Of a DNA stretch of 64,000 nucleotides, positions 50,075 to 59,248 are shown piece by piece (position 1 is the first letter of the stretch; each line of letters begins with the position of its first letter). Under the pieces are notes generated by a model. That model was not told where the DNA came from. It made no database searches and saw only the letters and a list, made by a program, of their open reading frames with translations. Made by a program: the position numbers and the translations under genes. This DNA is from Undibacterium sp. (GTDB lineage: Bacteria > Pseudomonadota > Gammaproteobacteria > Burkholderiales > Burkholderiaceae_D), in contig JAUSNO010000030.1 of the NCBI GenBank assembly GCA_030645915.1, forward strand, positions 62,001-126,000. Reading direction: 5' to 3'.

Positions 50075-50084
50075 CTTATTCCTT

Positions 50085-50840
50085 TCATGCCATGCCACCA
50101 TTGACTGAAATCACCTGGCGCGTGACATAGGCCGCATCTTCACTCAGCAAAAAACTAACGACAGCGGCAACTTCCTCAGGCTTGCCGACACGTCGTGCCG
50201 GTATCATTTTAAGCGCTTCTTCCATAGGGACATCGCTGATCATATCGGTTTCAATCAGGCCGGGGGCGACGCAGTTAACCGTAATCTCACGCTTTGCCAA
50301 CTCTAAGGCGAGTGCCTTGGTCGCGCCGATAATGCCTGCTTTGGCAGCGCTGTAGTTGACCTGGCCACGGTTACCGATCAAGCCAGAGACTGATGCCAGC
50401 GTCACGATACGACCTGGTTTGCGTCGCCGTACCATAGGCATGGTCAGAGGATTGAGGACATTAAAAAATCCGTCCAGATTGGTCTGTAGAACGATATCCC
50501 AATCCTCGCCCGACATCGCCGGAAACGCATTGTCGCGCGCCACGCCGGCATTGCAGATAATCCCGTAGTAACAGCCATGCTGCTCGACATCGGCCAATAA
50601 AATGTCAGACGCTATTTCTCGCTTACCAATATCGAATTGCAAAACACGCGCTGACCGCCCCATCTCCACGATGGTCTGTGCAACAGCATCGGCCTCAGCA
50701 CGTTGGCTGCGACAATGCAAGACGATGTCATAGCCATCACGCGCCAGGCGCAATGCGATCGCCTTACCAATACCACGTGAAGATCCCGTCACCAGCACAC
50801 TCTTATTTAACCCGTTGTTCTGACTCTCACTAACTTGCAT
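50085..50840 (-). CDS. 3-oxoacyl-ACP reductase (FabG-like)
   Basis: 251-residue SDR: TGSSRGIGKAI cofactor loop, NAGVARDNAF, catalytic Ser in LASVSGLIGNRGQ and YSAAK. It has the FabG ending YVTRQVISVNGGMA. Within the ketosynthase-dehydratase-ketoreductase set it should reduce the 3-oxo intermediate each cycle, using NADPH. Ten nt separate its stop from the next ketosynthase start. Confidence 0.93.
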   Translation of the reverse strand: MQVSESQNNGLNKSVLVTGSSRGIGKAIALRLARDGYDIVLHCRSQRAEADAVAQTIVEMGRSARVLQFDIGKREIASDILLADVEQHGCYYGIICNAGVARDNAFPAMSGEDWDIVLQTNLDGFFNVLNPLTMPMVRRRKPGRIVTLASVSGLIGNRGQVNYSAAKAGIIGATKALALELAKREITVNCVAPGLIETDMISDVPMEEALKMIPARRVGKPEEVAAVVSFLLSEDAAYVTRQVISVNGGMA

Positions 50841-50855
50841 ACTGCGCTTTCATCT

Positions 50856-51314
50856 CTATAGTCCCTGCAAAAAATCATTCACATTCTCTGGCTGAAAAAC
50901 GGTAATGGTAGCGGTTGCCGCACTCACTTCGTTTGCCTCATTCACAACGTTAATGTGGCATTCAAAGGCCCCCAAACCATTCTCACTTTGCAACATACGT
51001 TTCACATGCACATGCAATACATTTCCCAGTGCAAAACTGGATCGGCTACATTCATAACGCCTCGCGCCTAGTAAAAATCCAACCTTTACCGAATCACCGC
51101 GTAAATTGGCTATATAGCCAGCGTGCGCTGCGATGGCCTGTGCCATATATTCAACACCGACCCAAGTCCCCACACCATGTTCATTAAGGAACAAGGTATC
51201 GGGCCCTATCGTCACCTCGGCACATAAGGTTTCGTCATCTGCAGCGATCACCCGATCGAGCAACACCATCGCACCGGAGTGCGGCACCAGGCTGCGAATA
51301 TCGGGGAAGCTCAT
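50856..51314 (-). CDS. Hotdog 3-hydroxyacyl-ACP dehydratase (ApeP-like)
   Basis: 152 residues of hotdog fold, related to FabZ/FabA-like dehydratases: SLVPHSGAMVLLDRV (conserved His), then VGVEYMAQAIAAHAGY and a final beta-sheet region. It should remove water without isomerisation so that conjugated double bonds accumulate. Its start overlaps the ketosynthase stop by 4 nt (ATGA). A second dehydratase domain is fused to the AMP-ligase (62035-63765), so two dehydratases serve the cluster. Confidence 0.85.
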   Translation of the reverse strand: MSFPDIRSLVPHSGAMVLLDRVIAADDETLCAEVTIGPDTLFLNEHGVGTWVGVEYMAQAIAAHAGYIANLRGDSVKVGFLLGARRYECSRSSFALGNVLHVHVKRMLQSENGLGAFECHINVVNEANEVSAATATITVFQPENVNDFLQGL

Positions 51315-52492
51315 CGGCCTCTTCCAAACACCAATGTGGCATTCGAACCGCCAAAGGCAAAAGAGTTACTTAATGTCCATTGCAACGGTCGTCCCAAGCA
51401 AGTACCCGGTGCCACAAGCTTGAGTGCCGGAAGCGCAGGATCAGAAACGCCATCCCATAAATGCGGCGGCATGTGACCGGCAGCGTTATCATCCTGCATT
51501 GCCAGCCAGCATAAAGCGGCCTCTATCGCTGCTGCTGCACCTAGTGTATGGCCAGTAAATGGCTTGGTCGAACTCACATAGATATCCGGCCCAAAAAGGT
51601 CGTGAACTACACGCGATTCCATCGCATCATTTTGTATCGTTGCCGTACCGTGCAGGTTAATGTAATCGATTTGCGATGCCTGAATACCCGCACGCTGCAA
51701 GGCCTGCGTTATCGACAGGCGAGCGCCACCGCCTGCGGGGTCAGGGGCAGACATATGATGCCCGTCAGATGACTCGCCCCAGCCACACAAAGCAACGCTA
51801 GACGGCTCGCGCGTCATCAAAAACAAGGCTGCGCCTTCACCGATATTGATACCATTTCGATTGGCGCTAAGTGGATTGCATTGTGTAGTACTGACCGATT
51901 CAAGCGCAGAAAAACCGGCAACCGTGAACGCACACAAGGTATCAACGCCTCCGGTCAACACCGCATCACACAAGCCCATATTGATCAGGCGCGCAGCACT
52001 GGCAAGCGCCTTTGCACTCGACGAGCACGCACTGGAATGCGTCAATGCCGGACCGATTATGCCAAGTTCAGTCGCGAGCATGCTGGCTGGAGAGCCCATT
52101 TCCTGCTGTGCATAATGGAAGTCTTCGGGAAGCGTGCCATCAGCGACATACTGGCGTAATGCGACTTCAGTGCCGGCAATACCGGAGGTGCTAGTGCCGA
52201 CAACGACACCTACGCGATCGATACCATAGCGGGCAATCGCCTCATTCACAGGCAGGCGGATTTGCTCCAAAGCAGCGAGTGCCATCTGGTTATTGCGGCT
52301 GCGCTGTTGCACTGGCCAAGCAAGCATTGAAGGCAAATCAGTATCCGCCTGTCCAAGCGGCAGCAAGCGGCCAGCGGACCATGCTTCTGTCAATGCCAGG
52401 CCGCTCTGAACCTGGTCAAACAGGCGCGACTTGATCGTTTCATGCGTATCGCCTAACGCGCATACGATTCCACATTCATTCAGATACAACAT
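51311..52492 (-). CDS. Beta-ketoacyl synthase (ApeO-position)
   Basis: 393-residue KS with a complete Cys-His-His triad: Cys156 in SSACSSSAKA, His in NLHGTATIQND and His in STKPFTGHTLGAAAA. It therefore looks like an active condensing enzyme, not a chain-length-factor partner, which would lack Cys. It differs from the other KS by a shorter N-terminal half and a variable 30-60 region. It is coupled to the dehydratase by an ATGA overlap. Confidence 0.9.
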   Translation of the reverse strand: MLYLNECGIVCALGDTHETIKSRLFDQVQSGLALTEAWSAGRLLPLGQADTDLPSMLAWPVQQRSRNNQMALAALEQIRLPVNEAIARYGIDRVGVVVGTSTSGIAGTEVALRQYVADGTLPEDFHYAQQEMGSPASMLATELGIIGPALTHSSACSSSAKALASAARLINMGLCDAVLTGGVDTLCAFTVAGFSALESVSTTQCNPLSANRNGINIGEGAALFLMTREPSSVALCGWGESSDGHHMSAPDPAGGGARLSITQALQRAGIQASQIDYINLHGTATIQNDAMESRVVHDLFGPDIYVSSTKPFTGHTLGAAAAIEAALCWLAMQDDNAAGHMPPHLWDGVSDPALPALKLVAPGTCLGRPLQWTLSNSFAFGGSNATLVFGRGR

Positions 52493-52532
52493 AATTTCCC
52501 GTATTTCATTGACCGTATTTCATTAAAGTATT

Positions 52533-53105
52533 TCACTGAGACCCGCTGACGACCGACTGAATACTAAGCCGGTAACCGTAGCGTAAATTATCCAGTGTAA
52601 CGGTACCGCTCCAACGCGGCAAAGCGGCATAATTAATAACAGCAACAACGGTGTCGCCCTTAGACAGGGTGCGACGCAAGCCTTCCTCTTCAATGTGCCA
52701 TCCAGCTGGCAACGCTTTCCTGATGCTCGCGAGCGGCCACAAGGTGAGTTGCATGTCTTCAAGCACATCTTCCGCACGCACCTGAGATGGCAACATCACA
52801 TGCCGCCATGACTGTAATGTTTTACCGTCGTAATGCAGACTCAACACACGCTGGCCAAACGCCAAACCCACGAGCTCCAGATGCTCACTATCGATCTCCA
52901 ATGCAGCATCAAGCTCATCTATTCGTCCGTTACGCTCGACCTTCAAGTGCTGCTGCAATGCAAGCGATTCGCCCAGATCTGCTGGCGCCAGCGCCAGACC
53001 CAGCCTGGCCAAAGGCGCGACTGGTTGCGTGACGCAAGCGGCCAATAATAAGGGTAAAACCAAGGATAAAACCAAGGCAAAAAAGGAGCTTACTCTGGTG
53101 TACAT
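52533..53105 (-). CDS. DUF3261 lipoprotein
   Basis: 190 residues with a lipoprotein signal (LLLAAC, lipid Cys24) and the DUF3261 pattern: LVGLAFGQRVLSLHYDG and VLEDMQLTLWPLASIRKALP. In aryl-polyene clusters a DUF3261 protein of unknown function sits next to the exporter and LolA-like genes, suggesting outer-membrane delivery of the pigment lipid. Its start overlaps the upstream flavoenzyme by 16 nt. Confidence 0.88.
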   Translation of the reverse strand: MYTRVSSFFALVLSLVLPLLLAACVTQPVAPLARLGLALAPADLGESLALQQHLKVERNGRIDELDAALEIDSEHLELVGLAFGQRVLSLHYDGKTLQSWRHVMLPSQVRAEDVLEDMQLTLWPLASIRKALPAGWHIEEEGLRRTLSKGDTVVAVINYAALPRWSGTVTLDNLRYGYRLSIQSVVSGSQ

Positions 53106-54331
53106 AAAGCCTCAAGTGCCGCAAGCCTGCGTGTAGTCTCTTTAACGAATGGATTGCTTTGATCCCAGACATAGCCCGCCAAGATAGACGAAATCATGCG
53201 ACGAATTGCTGGCTGCTGTGCGTCATGAAAAATGATTTTCTGAAATCCGCCTGCATACCATGACTCAACAAAAACGCGGAAAGTATCGACCCCTTTGCGC
53301 AAGGGCATGCCGTATTCATTTTGCCAGTCAACAGTCTCTCCCGCAAACTGCCGTTGCAATAGAGCAGCAGCCAGGCTTGCCGATTTAAAGGCAATCGTCA
53401 CGCCGGAAGAAAATACCGGATCAAGGAATTCTCCTGCATTACCCAATAAGGCATAACCCTTACCCCATAAGCTGGCAACATTAGCAGAATAGCCAACGAT
53501 ATGGCGCGCTGGTGTGTCCCACTTTGCATTGGACAACAACTCTTGTAGGGAAGGATCTTCTGCAACAATTGCTTGCAAACGCTCGGTATCGTTGCCTTTG
53601 TATTTATCTAAAAAACTCGTCTCGGCCACGACACCCAACGAGCATCGGCCACCAGCAAATGGAATAGTCCAAAACCAGACATCGCAATGTTGCGGATGTA
53701 CCGTCACACGAATTTTATTGCGGTCGAAACCATGCGAAATGCCGTCTTCGATGTGCGTAAATATGGCACCGCGCACAGGAAAATTAGATGGAGTTTCGAG
53801 TTTCAGCAGTCGCGGCAATATGCGGCCAAATCCACTGGCATCAAGAATAAATCCTGCTTCAATTTGATACGAATTTCCATCCGGATGTTTCACCGTCACC
53901 AATGGCTTATCGCCGTCGAGATCGACATTTGCTACTTCATGGCGATAACGTATCTGCGCACCGAAACGTTCTGCCTCCTTGGCCAGGATGTGATCAAACT
54001 GGCCGCGTTGCACCTGGTAAGTCGAGCCCCATCCGTCAGAATGTTTATCGCGAAAATCAAAATCCGTATAGCGGCCATTGTGCATAAAGGCGGCACCATT
54101 CTTGAACTGAAAACCGGCTTCAACTACGGCGCGTAGCATGCCTGCCTGCTCCAGATATTCCATACTCTGCGGCAGCAGGCTTTCTCCTATCGAAAAACGT
54201 GGAAACTCTTCACGCTCAATCACGACCACTTCACGCCCTTGCTGGCGCAACAAGGCCGCCGCCACTGAGCCGGCAGGGCCAGCACCAACAATCAATATTT
54301 CAACCGATTCAATTTTCTGCGTTTGTGTCAT
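53090..54331 (-). CDS. FAD-dependent oxidoreductase with halogenase-like motifs
   Basis: About 413 residues from the ATG at 54331 (MTQTQKIESVEILIVG). FAD motif GAGPAG (16-21), the GESLLPQS segment shared with geranylgeranyl-reductase and halogenase enzymes, Lys77 in GFQFKNGA at the position of the halogenase catalytic Lys, and W-F-W-T-I-P (219-224), the WxWxIP signature of flavin-dependent halogenases. Family members without proven halogenation exist, so activity is uncertain. The gene overlaps the exporter by 23 nt. Brominated or chlorinated aryl polyenes are known in Xanthomonas (xanthomonadin), so a halogenated product is conceivable. Confidence 0.8.
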   Translation of the reverse strand: MTQTQKIESVEILIVGAGPAGSVAAALLRQQGREVVVIEREEFPRFSIGESLLPQSMEYLEQAGMLRAVVEAGFQFKNGAAFMHNGRYTDFDFRDKHSDGWGSTYQVQRGQFDHILAKEAERFGAQIRYRHEVANVDLDGDKPLVTVKHPDGNSYQIEAGFILDASGFGRILPRLLKLETPSNFPVRGAIFTHIEDGISHGFDRNKIRVTVHPQHCDVWFWTIPFAGGRCSLGVVAETSFLDKYKGNDTERLQAIVAEDPSLQELLSNAKWDTPARHIVGYSANVASLWGKGYALLGNAGEFLDPVFSSGVTIAFKSASLAAALLQRQFAGETVDWQNEYGMPLRKGVDTFRVFVESWYAGGFQKIIFHDAQQPAIRRMISSILAGYVWDQSNPFVKETTRRLAALEALCTPE

Positions 54332-56669
54332 TTGTATATTTTTTTCCAAAACAAGGAACGATTACCCAGACTAGGGCGATGCCGATCAACATGGTCAAAC
54401 CAAAAGCCTGTAATGCAGGGGTCTTGCTCAAACCCAGCAAACCAAAAGAGAGAATAGTGCTGGTCGCAGACAAAACGACGGTCAGCCATTGTGTGGCGTC
54501 GCGTCGATTTGGGTGTTCTTGCATAAAAATGCCATAGTCCACCCCTACACCCAGCAATAGCATCAATGCCAATACATGAAAAAGCTGCAAATTTTGTGAT
54601 GCAAATCCGAGGATCGCCAATGTAGCAAGACTGGCTGCTGCGGTTGGTGCCAGCACACGCCAGGCATTGGCACGATAGCGAGGGAGCATGATGATAAAGA
54701 CGACCAGGTAAGAGAACAGTACAACCCACCCCATGTATTGACGATACTTGCCTAATATTGAAGAAATCTCTCCAACTTTATCTACCCATTGGACACCAGC
54801 AAGCCCGGCACCAACTTGCTGCAATGTCGGCAGCACTGCACTTGTCATGCCACGCAAAGCAACGATACTGGCGTATTCGCCCTCGATTTTCCCTAGCCAA
54901 AGATGTCGCCAGGGTTCGCTTGCTGGCGTCTTTAAAAATTCTTCGATGGTCAGTAACTTAGCCGATTCAAGCAAATGCGTGCGTGCGCTCGCGACCCAAG
55001 TACCATCCTCCCCGAGTTGAGCGCCCAATTGCACCAGCGGGCCTCGTTCCTGGAGCAATTTTTGTTCAATTAAAGTACGACGAATATTCTGCGTTTGCGC
55101 GGATGGCACCCAATTCGACAACGCCTGATAGCCTGAAATTTTATGCTGGGCAATCAAGGGATCCAGGCGTTTTTTTAGCAGTTCCTCCGTCTGCAAGACA
55201 ATGTCAGCAGAACTACCTCGAACCAAAAAATACTGTACGGGCGTTGGCGCATCGAGCAATTGACTCAATTTAATCTGCTCTTTGATCAATTGTTTTGGCG
55301 GATTCTGCAAGAGTCGGATGTCATCATTGACACCAAGGCGCGAACATCCGAGCACAACGAAAATAAGGAACAAAATTCCGTAAACAAGACTCATTTTATT
55401 CAACTGCAATACTGGCCAACGCTGTAAAACAGATCCATTCATACGTGCCAGGTTGCCGCTCTTAAGGGTATCAGCACTCACCAGTATGGGGAACCAAAGC
55501 ACCACAGTCAGCCAGGCAAATACCAGCCCCAATGCGGAGAACAGTGCCATCTGGCGCAATCCGGGAAAAGGTGTCAGAGCCAAGCCCATATAACCGATCA
55601 CCGTGGTAAGCAAAGTCAGGATCAAGCCCGGGATCAGACGTTTGAGTAAGGCCGAGGAATCAAGACTGGCATCAGCATTGAGGCGGTTGCAAAGAAAATA
55701 TAAACCATAATCCTGAGCCACACCGATCAAGCTGGCACCAAACACGAGGGTCAGCAAATGTATCCGGTCAAACAATAGCCAGCAGATAGACAAGGACCCA
55801 AGACAGCCGATCCCTATCGAAAGCAAGATCAAAGCGATGGGTTTGAACGAACGGAATGTTAACCACATCAGCACGACGATGCCAAGCAGGGAGCCAAGCC
55901 CTATCGTTGAGACTTCACTACTGGCTTGCTCACCCGCAGCTGCAGCGTGCAAAATCACGCCAGCTGAGATAACTTCAGAGTGCGGCACCGACTTTTGCGC
56001 TGCGTTGCGCGCTTGTTCCAGCAACGGTACGACCACCTGCTGTGCACTGATAGAAAATGCGGGCACATTCAATGTCAGTGGCAGCAATACATATTGTTTC
56101 TCGGCATTCGCCACAAACAAATGCCCATCACGCGGACGTACCGGCGTCTCCTGAGCACGCTCCTGCACCCACCCACTAAACAAACCAAACGGATCATCAC
56201 GCCAGGCACCGAGCTTGGGGCCTGCAAATGGACTATACAATTTACTTAGGGCGGCATCCAACCAGAATTGCGATGATTGTGTACTGAGCAGCGCCTCCTG
56301 TTCGGATGTCAGCAGTATCAGGCTATGTTGCTGAAATTTCGCCAGCCAGTCAGCTTGCTGCTGATCCCCTATTTGGGTACGCTGCAACAATTCCGGTCTG
56401 CTCAATAGTACGGCAGCATAGGCATCGGCGGCTCGTTTTGCATCACCCCAATCGGCAGCGCCAATCAGCACAATCACACGTTGTTGTGCCGAATCCACCA
56501 TGTGCGTAAATGATTGCTGCAAGACAGGATCGCGTTCTTGCAATGGTAACAAGGCAAGAATATCGGTATCCGGCACAATACGTTTATCTAGCCATAAATA
56601 AGCGTTATGGCCAAGCAACAAACAAACCACAAGCGCCCATACAGCGGCGAATACGCGTCGATTCATCAA
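54309..56669 (-). CDS. MMPL/RND-superfamily exporter
   Basis: 786 residues arranged as two halves, each with one TM helix (first at about 6-24), a large periplasmic loop and about five TM helices. Signatures include GVAQDYGLYFLCNRL and LLGVGVDYGIFMQEH (TM4-type motifs with conserved Asp-Tyr). It resembles the predicted exporter of aryl-polyene clusters (COG4258). It probably extracts the lipid pigment from the inner membrane together with the LolA-like protein, whose gene is coupled by an ATGA overlap upstream. Confidence 0.92.
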   Translation of the reverse strand: MMNRRVFAAVWALVVCLLLGHNAYLWLDKRIVPDTDILALLPLQERDPVLQQSFTHMVDSAQQRVIVLIGAADWGDAKRAADAYAAVLLSRPELLQRTQIGDQQQADWLAKFQQHSLILLTSEQEALLSTQSSQFWLDAALSKLYSPFAGPKLGAWRDDPFGLFSGWVQERAQETPVRPRDGHLFVANAEKQYVLLPLTLNVPAFSISAQQVVVPLLEQARNAAQKSVPHSEVISAGVILHAAAAGEQASSEVSTIGLGSLLGIVVLMWLTFRSFKPIALILLSIGIGCLGSLSICWLLFDRIHLLTLVFGASLIGVAQDYGLYFLCNRLNADASLDSSALLKRLIPGLILTLLTTVIGYMGLALTPFPGLRQMALFSALGLVFAWLTVVLWFPILVSADTLKSGNLARMNGSVLQRWPVLQLNKMSLVYGILFLIFVVLGCSRLGVNDDIRLLQNPPKQLIKEQIKLSQLLDAPTPVQYFLVRGSSADIVLQTEELLKKRLDPLIAQHKISGYQALSNWVPSAQTQNIRRTLIEQKLLQERGPLVQLGAQLGEDGTWVASARTHLLESAKLLTIEEFLKTPASEPWRHLWLGKIEGEYASIVALRGMTSAVLPTLQQVGAGLAGVQWVDKVGEISSILGKYRQYMGWVVLFSYLVVFIIMLPRYRANAWRVLAPTAAASLATLAILGFASQNLQLFHVLALMLLLGVGVDYGIFMQEHPNRRDATQWLTVVLSATSTILSFGLLGLSKTPALQAFGLTMLIGIALVWVIVPCFGKKYTNDTNAEN

Positions 56670-57268
56670 AATAAGGCCGCCTCTTCCGCCAACATCGCGG
56701 TTTCGCCAGTCTGAATTTTTGAAAAAACGATAACTGTGCGATCACCGCTGGCTTCATTGATCAGGATATTCTTAACATAGGCACCACCATCTAGCTCGAT
56801 AGCGCCAATCGCTTTGGCGAGTGCAGGCTCACGTGCCTTAAGCGCAACGCGCCAGTTGCTGGCATCAACGCTGCCATCGACTTCGAACAAGGTGTCAAGT
56901 TGGGCGAGGTCTCCCGACAGCAGGGAAAACAATACGCTGTTAATCATGCGCACTGTAGGTTCTTGTTTAGCATCCAAACGCATCGCCACACGTTCGCCCT
57001 GGAAATGAACAATCTCGTCGCGCGTCAACCGCAATGTATTCGGGAATGGCTGCAAGGTGCGCCATAACACACCTTTTCCTGCCACCACACAAAACCTGCC
57101 ATGGGAGGCCAGTGGCTTTTTCATGCCGCTTAATTGCTTAGTTTGATCGAAGCGACCACAGAGGATATTCGGTTTCGCCAGGAGGGATTGAATTTTTGCG
57201 ACAGGCACAGCGGCTTGCGCACCAGCCACACATACAACAAGACAGAGTCCTAAAAAAATACGTTTCAT
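56666..57268 (-). CDS. LolA-like outer-membrane lipoprotein carrier protein
   Basis: 200 residues with signal peptide MKRIFLGLCLVVCVAGAQAA. The mature part follows LolA/LolB-fold beta-strands: GRFDQTKQLSGMKKPLASHG, RTLQPFPNTLRLTRDEI and a C-terminal LDGGAYVKNILINEASGDRT. It probably shuttles a hydrophobic cargo across the periplasm. It starts inside the thioesterase stop (ATGA overlap). Confidence 0.85.
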   Translation of the reverse strand: MKRIFLGLCLVVCVAGAQAAVPVAKIQSLLAKPNILCGRFDQTKQLSGMKKPLASHGRFCVVAGKGVLWRTLQPFPNTLRLTRDEIVHFQGERVAMRLDAKQEPTVRMINSVLFSLLSGDLAQLDTLFEVDGSVDASNWRVALKAREPALAKAIGAIELDGGAYVKNILINEASGDRTVIVFSKIQTGETAMLAEEAALF

Positions 57269-57699
57269 TCCAATTCAACTCCTAATTTTTGAAGCAATGC
57301 AGGCGGCGACACAAAACACATCTCGCCGGTCGCGATATCCACCGCGACCTGCGTCGTACTGGCGCGGTTGATTCGTTTCCCGGTCAGGGCGTCAGAGATT
57401 AAATAATTAATCTTCAGACGATTTTCCCACTCAACGATTTCGGCACGCAATCTCAGGCTTTGTCCAAAAATGGCAGGGCCCACGTAGCGCAATTGCATGT
57501 CAATGATAGGCCAGGCATAGCCTGAGTTTTTCATCTCGATATAGTTATAGGAAATCTTATCGAGTAAGGCACATCGTGCGACTTCAAGGTACTTGACATA
57601 GTTACCGTGCCAGACGATTTCCATCGGGTCCAAATCAAAGAACTGAACCTGAATGTCAATTTCTGCCCACCAGTTACCCGGCTCTTTTTTCTTATGCAT
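57265..57699 (-). CDS. Acyl-CoA/ACP thioesterase (4HBT hotdog)
   Basis: 144 residues of the YbgC/FadM-like hotdog group: VQFFDLDPMEIVWHGNYVKY contains the active Asp and the DPxxxVxHxNY signature. It could release an aryl-polyenoyl chain or an aberrant acyl group from an ACP. It overlaps the ammonia-lyase gene by 8 nt and the LolA-like gene by 4 nt. Confidence 0.88.
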   Translation of the reverse strand: MHKKKEPGNWWAEIDIQVQFFDLDPMEIVWHGNYVKYLEVARCALLDKISYNYIEMKNSGYAWPIIDMQLRYVGPAIFGQSLRLRAEIVEWENRLKINYLISDALTGKRINRASTTQVAVDIATGEMCFVSPPALLQKLGVELE

Positions 57700-59248
57700 A
57701 CATGACCCAGGACTTGCTACGAATACGCTCCAGCAACATACGCAGATCGGGTTCCAGCCTGCGATCTTCCGCTATCGCTGCCACATCTGCGCCCAAGCTT
57801 TCCATCATTTGCATCAATGACGCCTCCGGCAAAACCGCAGGATTGAGGCGGCAACGCAACCATACCCCTTGACGAACGGTGATTAACAGTGCAGCAACCA
57901 CCTGTTCAGTTAGCTCCAGCACGCGCAAGCAATCACGTGCGGCGATGGTACCCATACTGACTTTATCCTGGTTATGACACTCCGTTGAACGCGAAAAAAC
58001 CGAGGCCGGCATGGTCAGTTTTAACGCTTCTGCGGTCCATGCCGATGCGCTGATTTGCAGTGCTTTCAGACCGTGATTAATGGCTGCGCGTGGTCCCTCT
58101 GCCCCGGACAAATTGGCTGGCAAGCCATGGTTATACCGGCTATCGACCAGCAATGCCATCTGCCGGTCCAATAAATCGGCCAGATTGGCTACCGCATTTT
58201 TCATGCCATCCATCGCAAAGGCAATATGCCCGCCGTAGAAATGTCCGCCATGCAAAACACGCTCGCCTTCCGCATCAATAATAGGATTGTCATTGGCGCT
58301 ATTCAGTTCGTTTTCAATCGATGAACGGAAAAACGGCAAGGCGTCCGCCAATACACCAATGACATGCGGTGCACAGCGTATCGAATAACGGTCTTGCAGA
58401 CGTTTGCCGTTACGCTCGGTCTCCTGGCATTGCAGATCCTGGCGTAACCAGCTAGCGACCTGTTGCATTCCAGTATGCGGCTTTACTGAGAACAGGGTTT
58501 CATCAAAATGATGCGCATTACCATCGAGTGCAAAAGACGCCATCGCGGTAATGCGAGTCGTGAGCTTGGTGAGATATTCAGCGCGATCGTAGGCCATACA
58601 TGCGAGTGCTGTCATCGCTGCAGTCCCGTTCATGATCGCCAAACCTTCTTTTGGGCGTAAACGCAAAGGCATGATTCCGGCTTCTCGCAATGCATCTCCT
58701 GCCTGCACTTGTACACCATTGCGCAACACTTCACGTTCACCGCACAGCACCGCAGCCAGATAAGACAAGGGGGTTAGGTCGCCACTGGCACCGACTGAAC
58801 CTTCGGATGGAATCATTGGCAACAAATCTGCATCAAGTAATTTGACAATTTGCTCCAGCAATTCAACAGATACCCCCGAAAAACCCTTGCATAAAGATGC
58901 CAGTCGCACTGCCATGATGGCGCGGGTTTGCGCTGGTGTGAAATACGTTCCAAGGCCGCAGCCATGATAGGTGTAAAGATGATGCGGCAATTCAGCAACC
59001 AATTCGGGCGGAACGGTCACCGTGCATGAGTCGCCATAGCCAGTGGTGACACCATAAATGATGCCATCTTCGCGCAGCAGGCGATCAAGAAAATCTGCGC
59101 CACGCGCAATCGCCGCGCGGAACGCCGGGTCGCGTGACAATATCGCGCTGGCCGATTGTGCAGCAATATCAACAACATCTTCAATCCGCAAACGACTTTG
59201 ATCGAAGCAAACAGGGCGTTTTATGTTTCCAAGTTCAGCGTGGTGCAT
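57692..59248 (-). CDS. MIO-type aromatic amino acid ammonia-lyase (HAL/TAL family)
   Basis: 518 residues from the ATG at 59248. The MIO-forming triad is Ala154-Ser155-Gly156 in SVGASGDLTPLSYL, the catalytic Tyr is Tyr65 in IIYGVTTGYG, and NSANDNPIID and HNQDKVSMGT complete the active site. At the substrate-selectivity pair this enzyme has Tyr94-His95 (LYTYHGCG), where histidine lyases have Ser-His and many tyrosine lyases His-Leu. In polyene clusters the enzyme is thought to provide coumarate- or cinnamate-type starters from Tyr or Phe. It overlaps the acyltransferase by 14 nt. Confidence 0.9.
   Translation of the reverse strand: MHHAELGNIKRPVCFDQSRLRIEDVVDIAAQSASAILSRDPAFRAAIARGADFLDRLLREDGIIYGVTTGYGDSCTVTVPPELVAELPHHLYTYHGCGLGTYFTPAQTRAIMAVRLASLCKGFSGVSVELLEQIVKLLDADLLPMIPSEGSVGASGDLTPLSYLAAVLCGEREVLRNGVQVQAGDALREAGIMPLRLRPKEGLAIMNGTAAMTALACMAYDRAEYLTKLTTRITAMASFALDGNAHHFDETLFSVKPHTGMQQVASWLRQDLQCQETERNGKRLQDRYSIRCAPHVIGVLADALPFFRSSIENELNSANDNPIIDAEGERVLHGGHFYGGHIAFAMDGMKNAVANLADLLDRQMALLVDSRYNHGLPANLSGAEGPRAAINHGLKALQISASAWTAEALKLTMPASVFSRSTECHNQDKVSMGTIAARDCLRVLELTEQVVAALLITVRQGVWLRCRLNPAVLPEASLMQMMESLGADVAAIAEDRRLEPDLRMLLERIRSKSWVMYA

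Noticed and set aside
51311-52492. Chain-length factor (inactive KS partner)
   Set aside because: Cys156 and both catalytic His are present, so it should be an active ketosynthase.
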